64,000 bases of DNA. Origin: Edolisoma coerulescens. Taxonomy: Eukaryota > Chordata > Aves > Passeriformes > Campephagidae. Position 1 is the stretch's first letter. Every line of letters begins with the position of its first letter. Below, one piece after another: positions 36,291 to 49,679 of the stretch. The position numbers and the translations under genes were made by a program. Under the pieces are notes generated by a model, which made no database searches, was not told where the DNA came from, and saw only the letters and a program-made list of their open reading frames with translations. The stretch covers positions 124,001 to 188,000 of the forward strand of contig VWZW01004384.1 of NCBI GenBank assembly GCA_013397115.1, given 5' to 3'.

Positions 36291-39171
36291 TTTAATTCTG
36301 ACACAAATTTATCCATAGGTGCAACCACCATAGATATGAGATACATCTGCCAAGTTATAATTTTCTCCTCTTGGGAAGGATTCAGTTTTGGGGGCTTTAA
36401 AAATCTACTAGAAATTAAAACAGATTTCAGAAATGGCTCCAAAGTAATTTATTCCATTAAATTCTTGGCTCCATAGGTATTTTTCTACAATAGAAGATGC
36501 ATGTATTTTTTCTTCTAAAATACTATACATGAACATCCCCCCAGAAAAGGAATTAAGGTGTTAAACCTTCCCCAGGATTGTTTTTAACAATATTTTTTTC
36601 TTTCGCCTTTCATAATTTTTCACTCAAGAGGAAAGACATATTTCCTTTTCAATCAAATCTGCTGCAACTACGTTCTGAACATATAACTACTCATCTCTTC
36701 ACCATGAGATCCAAATTTTTTCCACTACACACATATTTGCCTTTTGAGATACAGACATAGACATGTTTAGAAGATGCAATGTGAGATAAAATAGGATAGC
36801 TTCCCTGGTTCAAATTTACACTTTTTTATCTTCTGAAGTACCAAATTTGGTCTATCCTGATGAGCTTAGAGACTCTTCTTTAATTAAAAAAAAAATATTC
36901 TACACCCATCAAGTATTTCATTTAAGCAGCATAAAGACAGTTATATCTAAAAAAGAAAATGGTAGGTGATATTGAACATCTTCTGAGAGCTGTATAGTTT
37001 TACCAACACTATCATTCCCCTTTCCATGTAAAGTCAAATTGTCAGTAGTTAAAAATCATCAAACTCAAAAAAGACAGGTCATGCCTGACTAACAAGAAGA
37101 ACATTTCCAGAATGAATAATTTTTGAAAAGCTTGCTTAACCTACTCTGTCCTAAATATATTTCCACTTAAAACTGGAAAAACAGAATAAACATTGAGAAA
37201 ATATGCTTCCTTTGAAAAATGTTCCTGATGGCTTAGATGGCTACAAGTAGTTGTTGGGATTAAGCCACTTTGTCAAATCACCAAATTCAGCAAAACAAGC
37301 ACAAGACTGTGGCCCCAGCTGCCTTGCCCCACAGCAGTCAACAGAAGGGCATCATCAGCAAACCCTGGAGAAAAATGAGTGACCTCCACCTACAACAGAG
37401 TCTCCCCCTGCCCCTTCCCATATTCCCCGGTGGAGGACTATTCCCAGAGGGTTTAAAATCAGCCTTTAAGTAATTGCTGCAGCAGGAGGAGTTGCTCAAA
37501 TTTTGTCCTCTCTGAGACACTATTTTTTAGTTTTTAGGCAAACTTTCAATACTGGATCTGCCTGTATTTTTTTTTCCTTCATGCTAATTTTCAGCCTTTA
37601 GTTTATTGATTTTGAGACAAATTGGTAAATAAGAAAAGAAAAAGATACACAGAGGAAAAGGACAGAGAGGAATATTATGAGGCTGGGGAGACAGGACAAA
37701 GAAAGAGGCAGAGGTGAACAAAAGCAGATGGCTGTTTGTCTGCTGCCTTTAGACTAAGACATAATAACTGCAGAAGCTACACAGAAGAAAAAAAAGATTT
37801 TTTTATTATAAGGTCTATAGAGAGAGTCCAGTCTAAGAAAATAGTCTGTGATTATTTTGTAGCTTCTGAACAGAGACAGTAAACATAATTCTGAGCACTT
37901 GAGTAGTTTTTTCTACTTGTTCCACTTTAACATTTTTTTCCATAGCATATCCCATAAGCATACAAATCACTGAATAGCATAGAATAAAAGCAGCTGAAAA
38001 GGCAAGGATCTGAGTGATATCTCACCATATTTTTCCAAAATCCAGCCACAAAACAGTAACATTCAGAAGCTTTGATTTGTCTGGCCTGCAGCAAGCACAA
38101 GTCTCAAGGCTCTCCAAGTCAGATTTTGGGAATTACTAGTAGAAGGAATTACTACTACTACCATTTTATGGTTTATTTTACTGCTCATCCTTTTCTTCTA
38201 CAAGCCATGTTCAGGAGGACATCTTCCAAGCAAAAACATTGAATCATTATGTTCATGCTTTCCTCCGTGTTGACTTTTTACTTCAGAAGTCCATAGGAAA
38301 TACCATAAAATTGCTTATTTTCCAGTTCTTTACAAGGTGGATGTGAAAACTAACTTCCTTTACAAACACATTTATTATTTTTAAAAAATGCTTTGAAGTA
38401 AATCACCCAAATAAATTGAAGGTAGACTTGAAAAAAAAACCAGATCCTCTGAAGTTCTGTGATTTCATTGCTTGATGTCAGCACTGCAGCTGGTGAGGTC
38501 ATTTTCTTGCTCCTTTTGTTGGACTCCTCTGTTACCTGCTGCTCTGTAGTCTGATGTGGAGAACCTTCTAGAGCCACAAGAGCAGACTCAGGCAGGACCA
38601 TCAGCTGATAAACATTTGTTGCTCATGAATGCCCTCAGCTCCACCACTGTGAAATTAACCTGTTTTTTGGAATCAGAAAAACAAAGATGTGCTCAAAACA
38701 GCAGAAAAGTTACCTTGGGTTGAGGGCTTATTCCCCATTTCTCTGCCTTTCCCTTCTAGCCTTCTCTCTTCAAAACCCTGTAGTCTTTGATCCAAAAATG
38801 TGTTTACATAAAAAACCAGACACTGTCTCACAAACCACCCAGGTACTTCCAATAGGACTAGCTATAAGTCGGAGGTAATAAAAGCTAAAGTAAAAATAGC
38901 GGGAAAATCCTGACCATTTTCCAGAATAATTTCAGAAAAACAGCCATTGATTTCTTCACCATTATGACTGACACAATATTTATGGGGTTTAGAAAACATA
39001 GTAAAGGAAATTTTGGGTACATGAAAGATGGAAATTTTCTACACTGAATTCTTCCTAACTGCATATCCTGTCTTCTTTAAAAATCTTTAAACAGATTTCT
39101 GACTAGGTCCTATGTGGAAAACCTTGCAAATGGTTTTGTAAGAAGAATTTGTTGAACTGCCTCTTTCCTGT

Positions 39172-39212
39172 TAAATAATAATAATAATAATAATTATAAT
39201 AATAATAATAAA
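39172..39212 (+). repeat. (TAA)n microsatellite
   Basis: About 13 near-perfect AAT/TAA units with one interruption (ATTATA). Confidence 0.95.
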
Positions 39213-39540
39213 ACCTACTTGAAAGGACACTTATGCTGTCATTTGAGTGCTTCTAATTAAACCTACATAAAATTACCATGAATAAGTGTCTAAGAAAAAT
39301 AACAGTCATTTAGTATGAAAGCATTTTTTTTCCAGCTTGTTTTGATTATGAACATAATTAAATAAAGTATTTAATATTTGAAAGGGGGACCGAGGGTGGA
39401 TATCAAGTGGCATTTTTAATATTAGAAAAAATGCAGAAGTAACAAATATTGTTTTTGCTATGACACCAACACAATCTTCATGGCTACTCTAGAATGCAAA
39501 GCTATAAACCAACATAATAATCCACCCATTTTATACACAG

Positions 39541-39580
39541 TCGGTCTAGTTTATATACATTCTATCTAGTTTATATATGT
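39541..39580 (+). repeat. Two-copy 20-bp tandem repeat
   Basis: Two adjacent 20-bp units each contain TCTAGTTTATAT, differing at a few bases. Confidence 0.8.
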
Positions 39581-40593
39581 TTTGCAGAGATTACATGCTT
39601 CCAGTCTAGAAAAAAATGTAGAAGAACATGTTGTTCCTGAAGTTAATCAACATGCTATTCCCAGAGAACCACTCAATCCCAGACCTAGAGACAGTAAGAG
39701 ATTGCCAAAAATGCACTGTTCCTACTGGACAAGTGGTGCTCAAACTGGCATTTGGAAAACACAAATTTATAAAACACTTCATCATATCGTACATTTTTAA
39801 GTGGACTTATTTTGGAAGGAATCAGGTGTACATCACTTCTGTTGGTTTCTACTTTCTTGATATAAATAATAAAATAGTGCACTGTGCCCCAGAGAACTAA
39901 TCTAAAGCAAGCCAGGTCAGTGATCACCATGGAGACCTTTAAGAACTCATAAATGCCTAAAAAATAAAACCAGCTCTCCTAGAGGTACTGGAACAATTCC
40001 TGTCCTTTTTTAAACCTTCTTCTTTAGCCTCTGCCTTGTATGGATCTCCCAATGCGCCCCCTCTTTGCCATCCAACCACTCAACTCCACTAAATGCATCT
40101 CATGAATTAAGTACTTTTGATTATTCCTTTGACAAACTGACTAAAAATTGGCCAGTAACTTTGAAAGCCATTAAAAGAGACAGAAAGAAAGATACAGGCA
40201 GCATTTTGTTTTCTTCATTTTACGTAAAAACAAATGATGCGATTTGATACCTACTGAACTGTAGGCATTCTGTATGTAGCACAAGATCACCATGCCAGTC
40301 ATGGCATACCTTCAAAACTGACCAGTTTCCTAAGGCTGGAGACTAAAAGAAGATGAGATTCTGAAAACACTGTTATCTGAGCCTCCAGGCCAATGGAGTT
40401 GAGGGTTTTATAAGTAGGAACCAGCCTCAGAGAAGCTAAAGATGCATAGAAATTTCTTCTCTTTCATGATAAATGTGATGCATAAAAATAAGTCCCTATA
40501 GTGGAATGCATTGGAGATCTGGATTGTAACAATAGCAGAAGGAAGGAACTATCTTCCATGAATGACTGCCTAATCTATATTTTATATATAAGG

Positions 40594-40694
40594 AAAAGAA
40601 AAAAAACAAAACAAAACCAAAACAAAACAAAAACAAAGCAAAACAAAAACAAACAAACAAAACAGAGAAAAAAACAAACAAAACAAAACAAAAC
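40594..40694 (+). repeat. (AAAAC)n low-complexity tract
   Basis: About 100 bp of AAAAC/AAAC units, with strand-specific A richness. It lies about 130 bp before a CR1 fragment. The apparent hydrophobic minus-strand frames here (40496-40798 and 40582-40842) are translations of this tract. Confidence 0.95.
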
Positions 40695-40821
40695 CACACC
40701 AGAATAAAAGCTTTGCAGATGAGCTCTTTACCAGGAAAAATGTCAAAAAAATAACTATATGTGACAACAAGTCCATAAAGAATTTTTTTACAAGACATGG
40801 ACCTTTTAGGGCAGGTTCAAA

Positions 40822-41268
40822 GGAGATCAAGAAAATTATCACAGGACTAGAACATTGGTCTTATGAAGAAAGTCTGAGAGGGTTGGGGTTGCTCAGTCCG
40901 GAGAAGAAAAGCCTCCGAGGAGACTTCACTGTGCCCTTTCCATGCCTAAAGGGGGCTTATAAGAAAGACAGAGAAAGGCTTTTCACCAGAGCCTGTAAAG
41001 ACAATACAAAGACAAACAGTTTTAAACTGAGAGTAGGTTTGAACTGGAAGGAATTTTGTATGGTGGAGGTGGTAAGACACTGGAACAAGCTGCCCAGAGA
41101 AGCTGTGGATGCCCCTTTGCTGGAACTGTTCCAGGCCAGGTTGGACAGGCCTTTGAGCAAACCTAGTCTAGCAGGAGACGTTCCTGCCACACACAGCAAG
41201 AGGTTTGGACTAGGTGATCTTTAGAGATGCCTTCCAACCCAAACCATTCTATACTTCTACAATCTTAT
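40822..41268 (+). mobile_element. CR1 LINE 3'-end fragment, about 450 bp
   Basis: It shows GGAGATCAAGAAAATTATCA, TATGAAGAAAGTCTGAGAGG, CTCAGTCCGGAGAAGAAAAG, AGACACTGGAACAAGCTGCC, GCCCAGAGAAGCTGTGGATG and a tail of CTTCCAACCCAAACCATTCT with octamer-like ATTCTATACTTCTACAAT. This is the ORF2 C-terminal region plus 3'-UTR of an avian CR1, 5'-truncated, in the plus orientation. The plus frame 40883-41224 is a remnant of this ORF2 end. Confidence 0.9.
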
Positions 41269-44200
41269 AATTTTTATCCTGTCTAAGTCCAGTTTAATAA
41301 AGAAACCTACTTGTTCAATACAAATCAAACATGTTATCCAAGGTTTATAGGATTAAAACTTGCTGCCTGCAATCAGGAATGATCAGTATAAATAACAATT
41401 TGTTTAGAAAAATCAGTTTCCAGAAGAAAGGAAAAAGCCTACAAGTATTACTCATAAAAATTGAAGTATTTTTCAGGAAGAGAGGAGTTTCTGTACCCAA
41501 GCCCCATTTGTGGTTACTAAAGAAAGAAATCCTCTCCTCAGCTATTGCAGCGGCATTGAAATAAGGCAAGGGCATTGAAGAACAACCAATGCACATTTAG
41601 TGAAGAAACAGAGATGCTGACTCAGGGTGAAAAGGCAAAACTTAGGCAGAAAATAAGCATTGATTATGGAAAATACCAGGGGTTTAGAAATAAATGCATT
41701 ATTTTCTTCCGGAAGAAGATTGGTTAGCAGGAACAGGAAGTACAATGATGAGAATACTTTTGGTCTCTGCGGTTGGGAAATAAGTGATGGTCTATGACAC
41801 GTAGCTGAGTGATTTGAAATAGATGAGAAAGCAGAATGAGGAGCATTTCCTCCATTTTAAAGACAGAAAATTACCACACAGACATTTCTGGGGACAAAAT
41901 TTTCATTTAAGTAAAAGCAAGCTGTTGGGGTGTGTATCTACTTGAACATATATCAACTCATTTCTCTTGTCAGTTTCCTATTTGGACTAACATTTAAGAT
42001 ACCAATCAAAGAAGTTGAATTTGCAGAGCCTACTGGCTGGGTTAGCACTTACAAAGTTGGTGGTTTGCTTAAAAGCTGCATGTGGAAATCACGGAGGTAG
42101 GTTAAAAATTTTCGTTTTGTCTACAGATTAAAATGACCCACATGGACAAAGCCTGGAGAAATGAGTCGAAGGTGTCACTGCACACACACAAGGATACATT
42201 CACCATTTGTGACACCCAACAGTCCACTGAGAGCCAAAAGGTGTGAAATGTGGCTCCATTTATTGACAGAGCAGAAAGTGTGGTTTTCCACTAATGAGCC
42301 AACAAAGCTCAGTTTTGGGGAGAGTCAGGAAACATCTGCTCCTCACCGGGACCTACTGCTTTGGGAAGTGCAAATTTTCTGCAATTCTGTCACGCACATG
42401 CCTGGACCAAAAAAAAAGCCGAAGGCTCCTGCACCTTCATTACCTTATTGCTCCCTCCCTGAATCAGCTGGTGTGATACTGCCTTGGGGAAGAGAAGACA
42501 TGACTGAGAGAAGTACAAATTCATTTTTTCATAAAGCTTTTTGCCAACAGGGTTGGAGGGTTGTGCTGTTGCACTGGAACCCCGGAGACTGCAAAACTGT
42601 TTCATCCTAAGTAAAGCCTGACAAGGAAGGGCAAAGCTGGTGGCCATTCTGCTGTCATGAAAGCAGCTGAACATCATGAGCAAAGTATGACGTGTCCTTG
42701 GCACCCACTTAGCATAGAGTGACCATTTGCATTCGCACCCATTTTATGAGTAGGTCAATCACAGCCCATTTAAAATGCCAGTTTTGACTATGTTAAAAAC
42801 TATGCAATTATCAGACCATTGGCTTTACCTCAATTTGAAGCTAAAACTGAAAAAGAGGAGCAAACTATAGGAAACATTACCTACCCTGAGGAGAAGTCAT
42901 GCCTTTGTCATATTTTCATAAACCAGCATGATATTGATTGCTTTCAGTTCAAAAATTATTTTGTATTTGCCTCCTCTTTTAAACTGTAAGTAATCAATAT
43001 CATGGGTTTGTTTTCTAAAATATAATTGAAGTTTTTTCCTTTCTACTAAATTAGTTTTGCATCTTTGTATTTCTACAATTGATAGGATTGGCAGCATTTG
43101 GACTAAGCTTACATCCTTCTTTTTACTTTAGGTACATTCATCATACTTTATATTTACTAAATCTCTGAAAGGCTTGCAAAAGATACTTCATAAAAATAAT
43201 AAATACTTACTTTGCTTGTAAAATTAATTTTCAGGATCAGTAGGAAACAGGAAGAGATTTGGAACAGGGAAATAATTTTGGCAAAAGTAGGTTACTGTTT
43301 TTTCTTCGTCCACCACTGATAAAACTGTAATTAGCAATATAATAGATTATCTAGAGAATTTTCCTAGTTATGGAAATGAGTATAGATTGGAGGTTTTTTA
43401 TAAAAACTCATTTCAAAAGCGGGGAGAAATCTTGAGGTATTCTTGAATCACAGGGGAAAGGGAGTAATCCTCAAGAATGATGACTGACTTGCACTGAAAT
43501 TTTTCTTTGTAAAGGGTAGTATATACAAAAGAAAACAGAGGAAATAAAACTTATAAAATATTCTGAAAAGTAAATTATCAGACATATACTATCCTGACAC
43601 AAAAAATCTGCTTGGTTCCAAGCAGCCGGATGGAAGTATCCAAGTAGCTGGATTGGAGAGCCTGGAAATTTCTCACAGCTCTTCCAGATGTGGTCACCTG
43701 GGGCTCCCAGAAAACTGGAGACCCCAAAGAGAACCCTTTTCTGTGACCAGCACTGTTCGGGGTCCTGCCCACTTGCCCACATGTGGGGCAGGAGTACAGC
43801 TTGGGAGATTCAAAACAGGGATTCCCATGAGATGCCCATGAGTAGGGCAGGAGGAAAGTTCAGTCCAGTCCAGCAGCCTAGAGACAGTTCTGGCATGGGG
43901 AATAATGCTGATTTAAAGTGGGTAGAACAAACCTTAAAGTGACCTTATGTGTAGAAGTAACCTTTTGGCATCTGATACATCATGGCCCTAATTACTGGAT
44001 CGGAAACAGGAAAAGGAACAATACCCATCTCTACCCACAAACTCCTTTTGCTGCACTTAGTGGTAAGGGACACATTAGAGCCAACCAGATAAATGGCAGG
44101 AGTATTCCTTCTGTCTAACCCACCTATCCTCTATATAATTTCCAGCTAGTGTGAATTCATCCTACTGCTTTTTTTATTTTTTTAATCAAGGTCTCTCTGA

Positions 44201-47200
44201 TATTTTAGATCTTTTCTCTGGCATTTATGTGACAGGAACATCCAAAGTTACTTTGTGCTAACTTGTGTTCCACATTGTAAATTTTCAATTAAAAGAGAAA
44301 TGCAATGAGAAGCATTTAATATTTTCAAAAGTCCATACTGATGTCCTTACACAAGCAGCAAGGAAACTCATTATCTTCTCTTAGCATACTCTGCTTCTAT
44401 ACAGCATAGAGCCACAAAGCCACTGAGACAAAGCTTCCCTGTCATAGGGGAATTAATTAATGCCTCAATTTTAGCTCCAAATGAGTTATAAATGCTGATG
44501 CCCATCTCCTAAAAGGCAGGAGTGCCACAGCAGGCTCAGGGCAGGTAGCAACTCATGGTCATTCCTGTTTTCAGCACCCACAGCCAAGACAGCCACTGCA
44601 CGGAGTGCTTGACCAGTTGCATTCACGGGAGCATTTTGAACATTGCCAGGTTCCTATTCCATGTCCGCTGCATCCATCAGTACTTGTTAGCAGCATGCTT
44701 AGCACAACCCAAAATTAAGATCCCTTATAATGACCATCCTACACACAGTGGTAGGCCATGTCTGAGGCAAATTTCTTATTCTCCAAAGAGACCAGGCAGC
44801 CCATCTGCAGGGCTAGGGCTCCTCCAGGGCACTGGGCACTTGCTGGCTACTCAAAGTTAGCTCTCCAGCTTCCCCCTATAGTCTGTGGGAGAGACTCACC
44901 ACATCTGGTATGGGCACCAATGAGGCTGGGCCAGCCTCGTGCTGAGAATAGCCACTAGATCAGGGGGTTATTTTGCTTAAATTTGAAACAGCAAACTATG
45001 AGTGGCTCCAATCATGCGGTTCACCTTGAGGATGCCCTTCAGAGATTAATTCAGTCCAAGCTCTAAATCTCTTTGAAGAAAAGCACAAATCACACTCACG
45101 GCTATAAGCAGAGTAAGTGGCACTAACTCGTCTAAAAGAATGTATTGTTGCTAAACCCAAATGTCCAGTAAAGTGTTCTCCAAAGAATGTTTGACTTAAC
45201 CACACTTCAGTAGCTAGGAGGTCGATAAAATGCTTCAAAACTTTTGGGGCTTCTATTAGGTCTTGATAACTAAATTAGTCTATAGCCTTTAAGCAGGCCT
45301 TATTCTTTGCTTCCTTTAAAATGCTAATAGCCAATTTTAACAACCACATGGTTCAAGTAGTTTGTGCCATAAAATTAGACAACTACTTCATGCCTATAGA
45401 CTCTCCTAATGCCATTCTTTAGAATAATATTAAAGTTATTCTTAAATACAAAGGGAAAAATTATTGAAACATGAAATCTTCCCCCCCCCCGAGAAATCCA
45501 TCAGCGATTCAGTATATGTTAGACTCCAGTCTTATATACAAAAGGTTCAGAACATTTTCACTGCTCTAAGGAGATTACAGTCCTACAGGGATATAAAAAA
45601 TTTATTGGAGTTTCACAGACAGCTATTTTTTATCCTGTTTTGGTTGGATTATATTCTGTCCAGAGAGAATGAAGAAAGGTCTCCTGACCTTCTAAAGACG
45701 ACTGGGATTACTGGGTTAAATTCCACTCATATTCTTATTCAACAGCATGGAGTTTTCTTTTTTGTTTCTGTTTATTTTTCCTAAAAATTCATCTTTATAT
45801 CTGAAATTTACTTTGAAATTGTTGTAACATCTTACTTTTCCATTGTGTCAGTACATAGCTACACTTCAGTATAAAAAAATAAAATTTTAAATGAAAATTA
45901 TTTTTGTCTCTAGGAGATAAAAAATATAAAATATCTCCATAGCTGTTTACTCTCATTGTATTTGGAATACTCCCATAGCTCACGGGGTACTGTAAGAGTG
46001 GCATCATTGATTTTCATGGTTACTGTGTCTCAATACAGTATGCATCAATTTAGAAATAAAAAGCAGTTTTCTAAGCACCTGCACCTTGGCGACTCAACAC
46101 CACTTAGAAGAATAGGAGGATTTTATGCTCTTTTTTTTTTCCATTCTTATCAGAAATAAACATTTTTTCGACCAAATCTTATCCGTGCTTATATTTCAGT
46201 AATTCTAAAGTCTTTACCACCTGCTTCTCGAGACAGCTCTAACACTGTCTTACCTTGTACAGTGAGATTCATCAGCCCATGATCTCCTTCAGCTGTGGGT
46301 ACCTATAATTTCCTCAGTTTAGCCAGTATTTCTTTGACGTGAGACTAACTGTGGCTTTGTTGAATCAGAATAGCTGTGCTTTCAAACATCATCAAAAGGT
46401 TATTTCATCAATCAAGGTTTACACTAAGAGCTCCTGGGTTTTCTAGCACGGTGAATTTCTGAGGAAAATAAAAGGGATAATTACAAACAGTTAATTTGTT
46501 TGCATACAACTGCCATTATCTAGGGCAAGGCACCTTTTAATATGCTTTATTAAAGTGTTTCATCTAACTGATGTTTTCTTCCTTGAAAGAAGGTCTCAGG
46601 TTGAGATCCTGGCCTCACTAAATCCAGTCTGATTGTACCCAAAACTGTCAGTCACAGCCTGTCAGTTCTGCCACTCCCTCAGCCCATTAAGAATGAAAGG
46701 GTGTGAGGACACCAGACTGCGGTTTCTCAAGCAGCCACAAAAGCTCCAGGGAAGTGTTCTTTGGGGAGACTGCATAAATGTTTTCCCTTTGATATTCCCA
46801 ACTATGCTTTTTAACCTTGTAAATAACATGTCTGCAGCACCAAGTGTCACGTTGTCCTTCAGCACTGAGCGGGTTGTACGCCCAGACTTGAAATAAAAAC
46901 GTTTTGCACCTGCTTTGAAAAAATAATTGGTAGATGTATTCAGACACACAAGGGCTGTAAAATCTTGACCACTTTACTGTGTAATGCCAGCCAGAGCTTT
47001 CATTCCCCTGCTGTTGGTGTGCTGAAGCTTTCATGTGCTGGAGCATGTTTTCCCTCACTGGGGTCAGCAAGACCCCTGCCAGCACAGCCCAGGACCAGGC
47101 ACTGCCTCAGCCCTGGGCTGCTTCAGGGAACACGAGTGTGACATTTACTTCCATATGCCACAAAGACGGAAACCACCAATGCTGCAAAGCTTGACAGGTA

Positions 47201-47654
47201 TCAAAAAAGAAAATCCATAGAGTGAGAACAAGATTTTAAGAGGGTTTGGATATTTTTTCAATGCTTTTACACATTACCCCCAATGATGTCAGTTATGATC
47301 TTCCTGTTTACTTTAAGAACCAGACCCCTATCAACCACAACTCCTTCACATAAAACAGGTAGGACATTGGTCCAGTACTGGTCCAGGACAATAAGTATTT
47401 ATGTCAGTGCTATTATCATCATACAGATGTTTCCAAAGCTAGCCAAGCTGTTTTCTAACATTTTGTTTATTCTTGAAATTTCAAAAATCAAGCTCAGATT
47501 GAAGATTATCTTGTCCTTTAAAATATAGAAAAATTTCCAGTTTGTATAGTATTTGTATACTGTACAAATCAATTTCAGTTTGAACAAATGCCTGATTTAA
47601 CTTTTGTCACAGAACATTACCACAGGACTCATTCAATCCAAACAGCAGAAAAAA
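41269..47654. other. Intergenic, no gene seen
   Basis: About 6.4 kb with no exon that I can support. A 10-nt C run sits at 45481-45490. Open frames such as 42161-42610 (plus) overlap frames on the other strand and match no family that I recognise. Confidence 0.5.
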
Positions 47655-47702
47655 AAAATCATAGAGCCTGAAAGGACATCATACATCTTGTAAAGTCCAA
47701 TC
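47655..47702 (-). mobile_element. Short CR1-like 3' tail
   Basis: An A-run, AATCATAGAGCCTGAAAGGACATCAT and AAGTCCAATCTT resemble the reverse complement of a CR1 3' terminus. Only about 50 bp is recognisable, so the call is tentative. Confidence 0.5.
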
Positions 47703-49009
47703 TTATTTGTAACAAACACCAAAAAAATGTTTCATCTCAACGATCCTTAATTCTCATCGAAGTATTATGGATTTTTGTGGATAGCATTTTTAATCTTGAT
47801 TCTGGTATCAAAATGTTATTTTAAATGTTATTGGTAAACAGATACTATTTTTAGAACATATTTATTGAAGGGCAAACATTGGTTAAAGTATTTTTGATCT
47901 GAGACAGTCTCACACAACTTCTGAAAACACATAAATCTATGTATTTACATGGGCATGTCTGTGTGTATGTATACGTAAACATAAACATAAATATGCAAAT
48001 GTAAAACTATAACAATGGATTTAAGTTTTTTAAAGTGATTTTTAAAAGCTATTTTGTGCCACACTTTTCAGATTACTGAGGAAATATTATTTATCTTTAA
48101 TTACCATGGTTGAAATTTACTTATTTAAATGCAACATTTTCAATGTAGGAAGCTTCCCAGGCAGGGCACAGAAGAGCCAAAAGAGACAAAGGGAAGATTG
48201 CTTGGTTTTGACTTGGCTTTATCTTTACAACTCTCCCTCCTGTGCATATGCATTACCATGGAGATTTTGAAGGAGATGAACTGTTTTGCTATTACCTTCA
48301 GGATTTCTGCTTCATGCAGGGAACACATTCAGGAGAGAGATGTAGTGAAAATAGCAGTGTAGCTTTATTCATTGTGATTGATGTGAGCTGGTGCCAAGAG
48401 CAGCTCAACACCATCATTACAGCTGTGGGATCCTGCAGGACTTCAGGTTCCAGGTTAATCTCGGACACAAATTTCTTTGTAATGTTGAACAAGTCCTGTT
48501 GGGCATCACATTTGTGAAGGGAAAGGCAGCAATACTCCTCAACCTCACAATGACGGGTTAAGGCTGAATTAGATAGCATTACATTATTAGCATACAGATT
48601 AAATACATACAATTAAACAGAATACAAACATGCATTTTCTCACAAATCAACAACTGTAAAATAAATTCAAATCCTAATTCGATGCTGGGTGAAAAGAAGT
48701 TTCATGGGCTGTGTGGCAAAACCTCTCTTCACTCTGATCTTGGGATACTTATAAATCTACAAAGTCTGTGTCCTCTCATTGCAGACTTTAATTTACCAAC
48801 TATAACAACCACCTATCTCCACGGTTAGGAAGAATGGTGAACAAATCAAATATACATTCATCATCTATTCAACATCCATTCAATTCTAACTTGCTCAGAC
48901 CAGGAATTCTTCATTTCAGAACCCTGTTGAAATTAGGTTTATTTCCTAAATTTTTGTCTATTCTTTACCCCAACTGATTCTTAAACAGCATCTTTATGTC
49001 ATGTATCTC
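47703..49009. other. Intergenic AT-rich spacer
   Basis: No gene could be supported. Overlapping open frames lie on both strands at 48.13-48.61 kb. Neither resembles a known protein, and no start, splice or promoter context favours either. Confidence 0.45.
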
Positions 49010-49679
49010 TGTGGTGGGTTGATCTTTGCTGGATGCCAGGTGCTCACCCAGCTGCTCTCTCACTCCCCATCCTCAGCAGCACAGGGGGAGAAAATAACGT
49101 GGAAAAGCTAATGGGTTGAGGTAAGAACAAGGAGATCACTTATGAAGGACTGCAGTTCCTGCCAGAAAACCTGCTCCTGTGTGGGCTCCTCTCCACAGGC
49201 TGCAGCTCCTACAAGGAGCCTGCTCCTGCATGGGCTCTCCGTGGTCTGCAGAGGACATATCCACCTGCTGCGGTACAGGATCCTCCACAGGCTGCAGTAA
49301 GGATATCTGCTCTGCTGTGCTCCTCCATGGGCTGCAGGGAGACAGCTGCCTCACCACGGTCTTCACCACAGGCTGCAGGGGAATCTCTGCTCCAGCACCT
49401 GGAGCACCTCCTATTCCCCTCTACACAGAGCTTGGTGTCTGCAGAGCTGTATCTCTCAAATATTCTCACTTCTCTCTCAGAGTTGCTGCACAGCCTTTTT
49501 TAACCCTTACTTCAGCACCTTTTTCAGGAGCAACAGCAGCTGATGGGTGCAGCCCTAGGCAGTGATGGATCCATGCTGGATCTCACTGGAACTGGCTTTT
49601 ACTGACATGGGAGCAGCTCCTAAGCTCTTCTCGGAGAGGCCATCCCTGCTGCCTCCCCCCATGCCAAAATCCTGCCACA
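49010..49679 (-). mobile_element. Solo LTR of an avian endogenous retrovirus
   Basis: The element runs from TGTGGTGGGTTGATC to AAAATCCTGCCACA, giving TG...CA ends on either strand. Inside is an imperfect internal array at about 49140-49400 built on GGCTGCAG and CTGCTCC/CTCCAC motifs. It is followed by TTGGTGTCTGCAGAG, TCTCAAATATTCTCACTTCTC and GTTGCTGCACAG, an order familiar from common bird LTRs. Sense is probably the minus strand, where it would end CAACCCACCACA like the LTR at 777-1323. I see no clear target-site duplication and no viral coding region. The plus-strand 128-codon frame (49179-49565) is a by-product of the array. Confidence 0.7.

Larger units (their letters stand above)
36291..40593. 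other. Intergenic AT-rich stretch
   Basis: About 4.3 kb with no supported gene. It contains a (TAA)n microsatellite (39172-39212) and a twofold 20-bp repeat at 39541-39580 (TCTAGTTTATATACAT-type). Confidence 0.5.

Noticed and set aside
40496..40842. Phe/Val-rich 'membrane protein' frames on the minus strand
   Set aside because: Artefact of reading through the (AAAAC)n tract.
42161..42610. 149-codon plus-strand frame
   Set aside because: Not similar to any protein I know, with overlapping frames on both strands and no promoter or splice context.
48130..48612. Overlapping plus- and minus-strand frames of 77-104 codons
   Set aside because: Looked at as a possible exon of a neighbouring gene. 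No residues match ATP6V1H or another family, and neither frame has convincing splice sites.
49179..49565. 128-codon plus-strand frame
   Set aside because: It is a translation of the internal array of the solo LTR.
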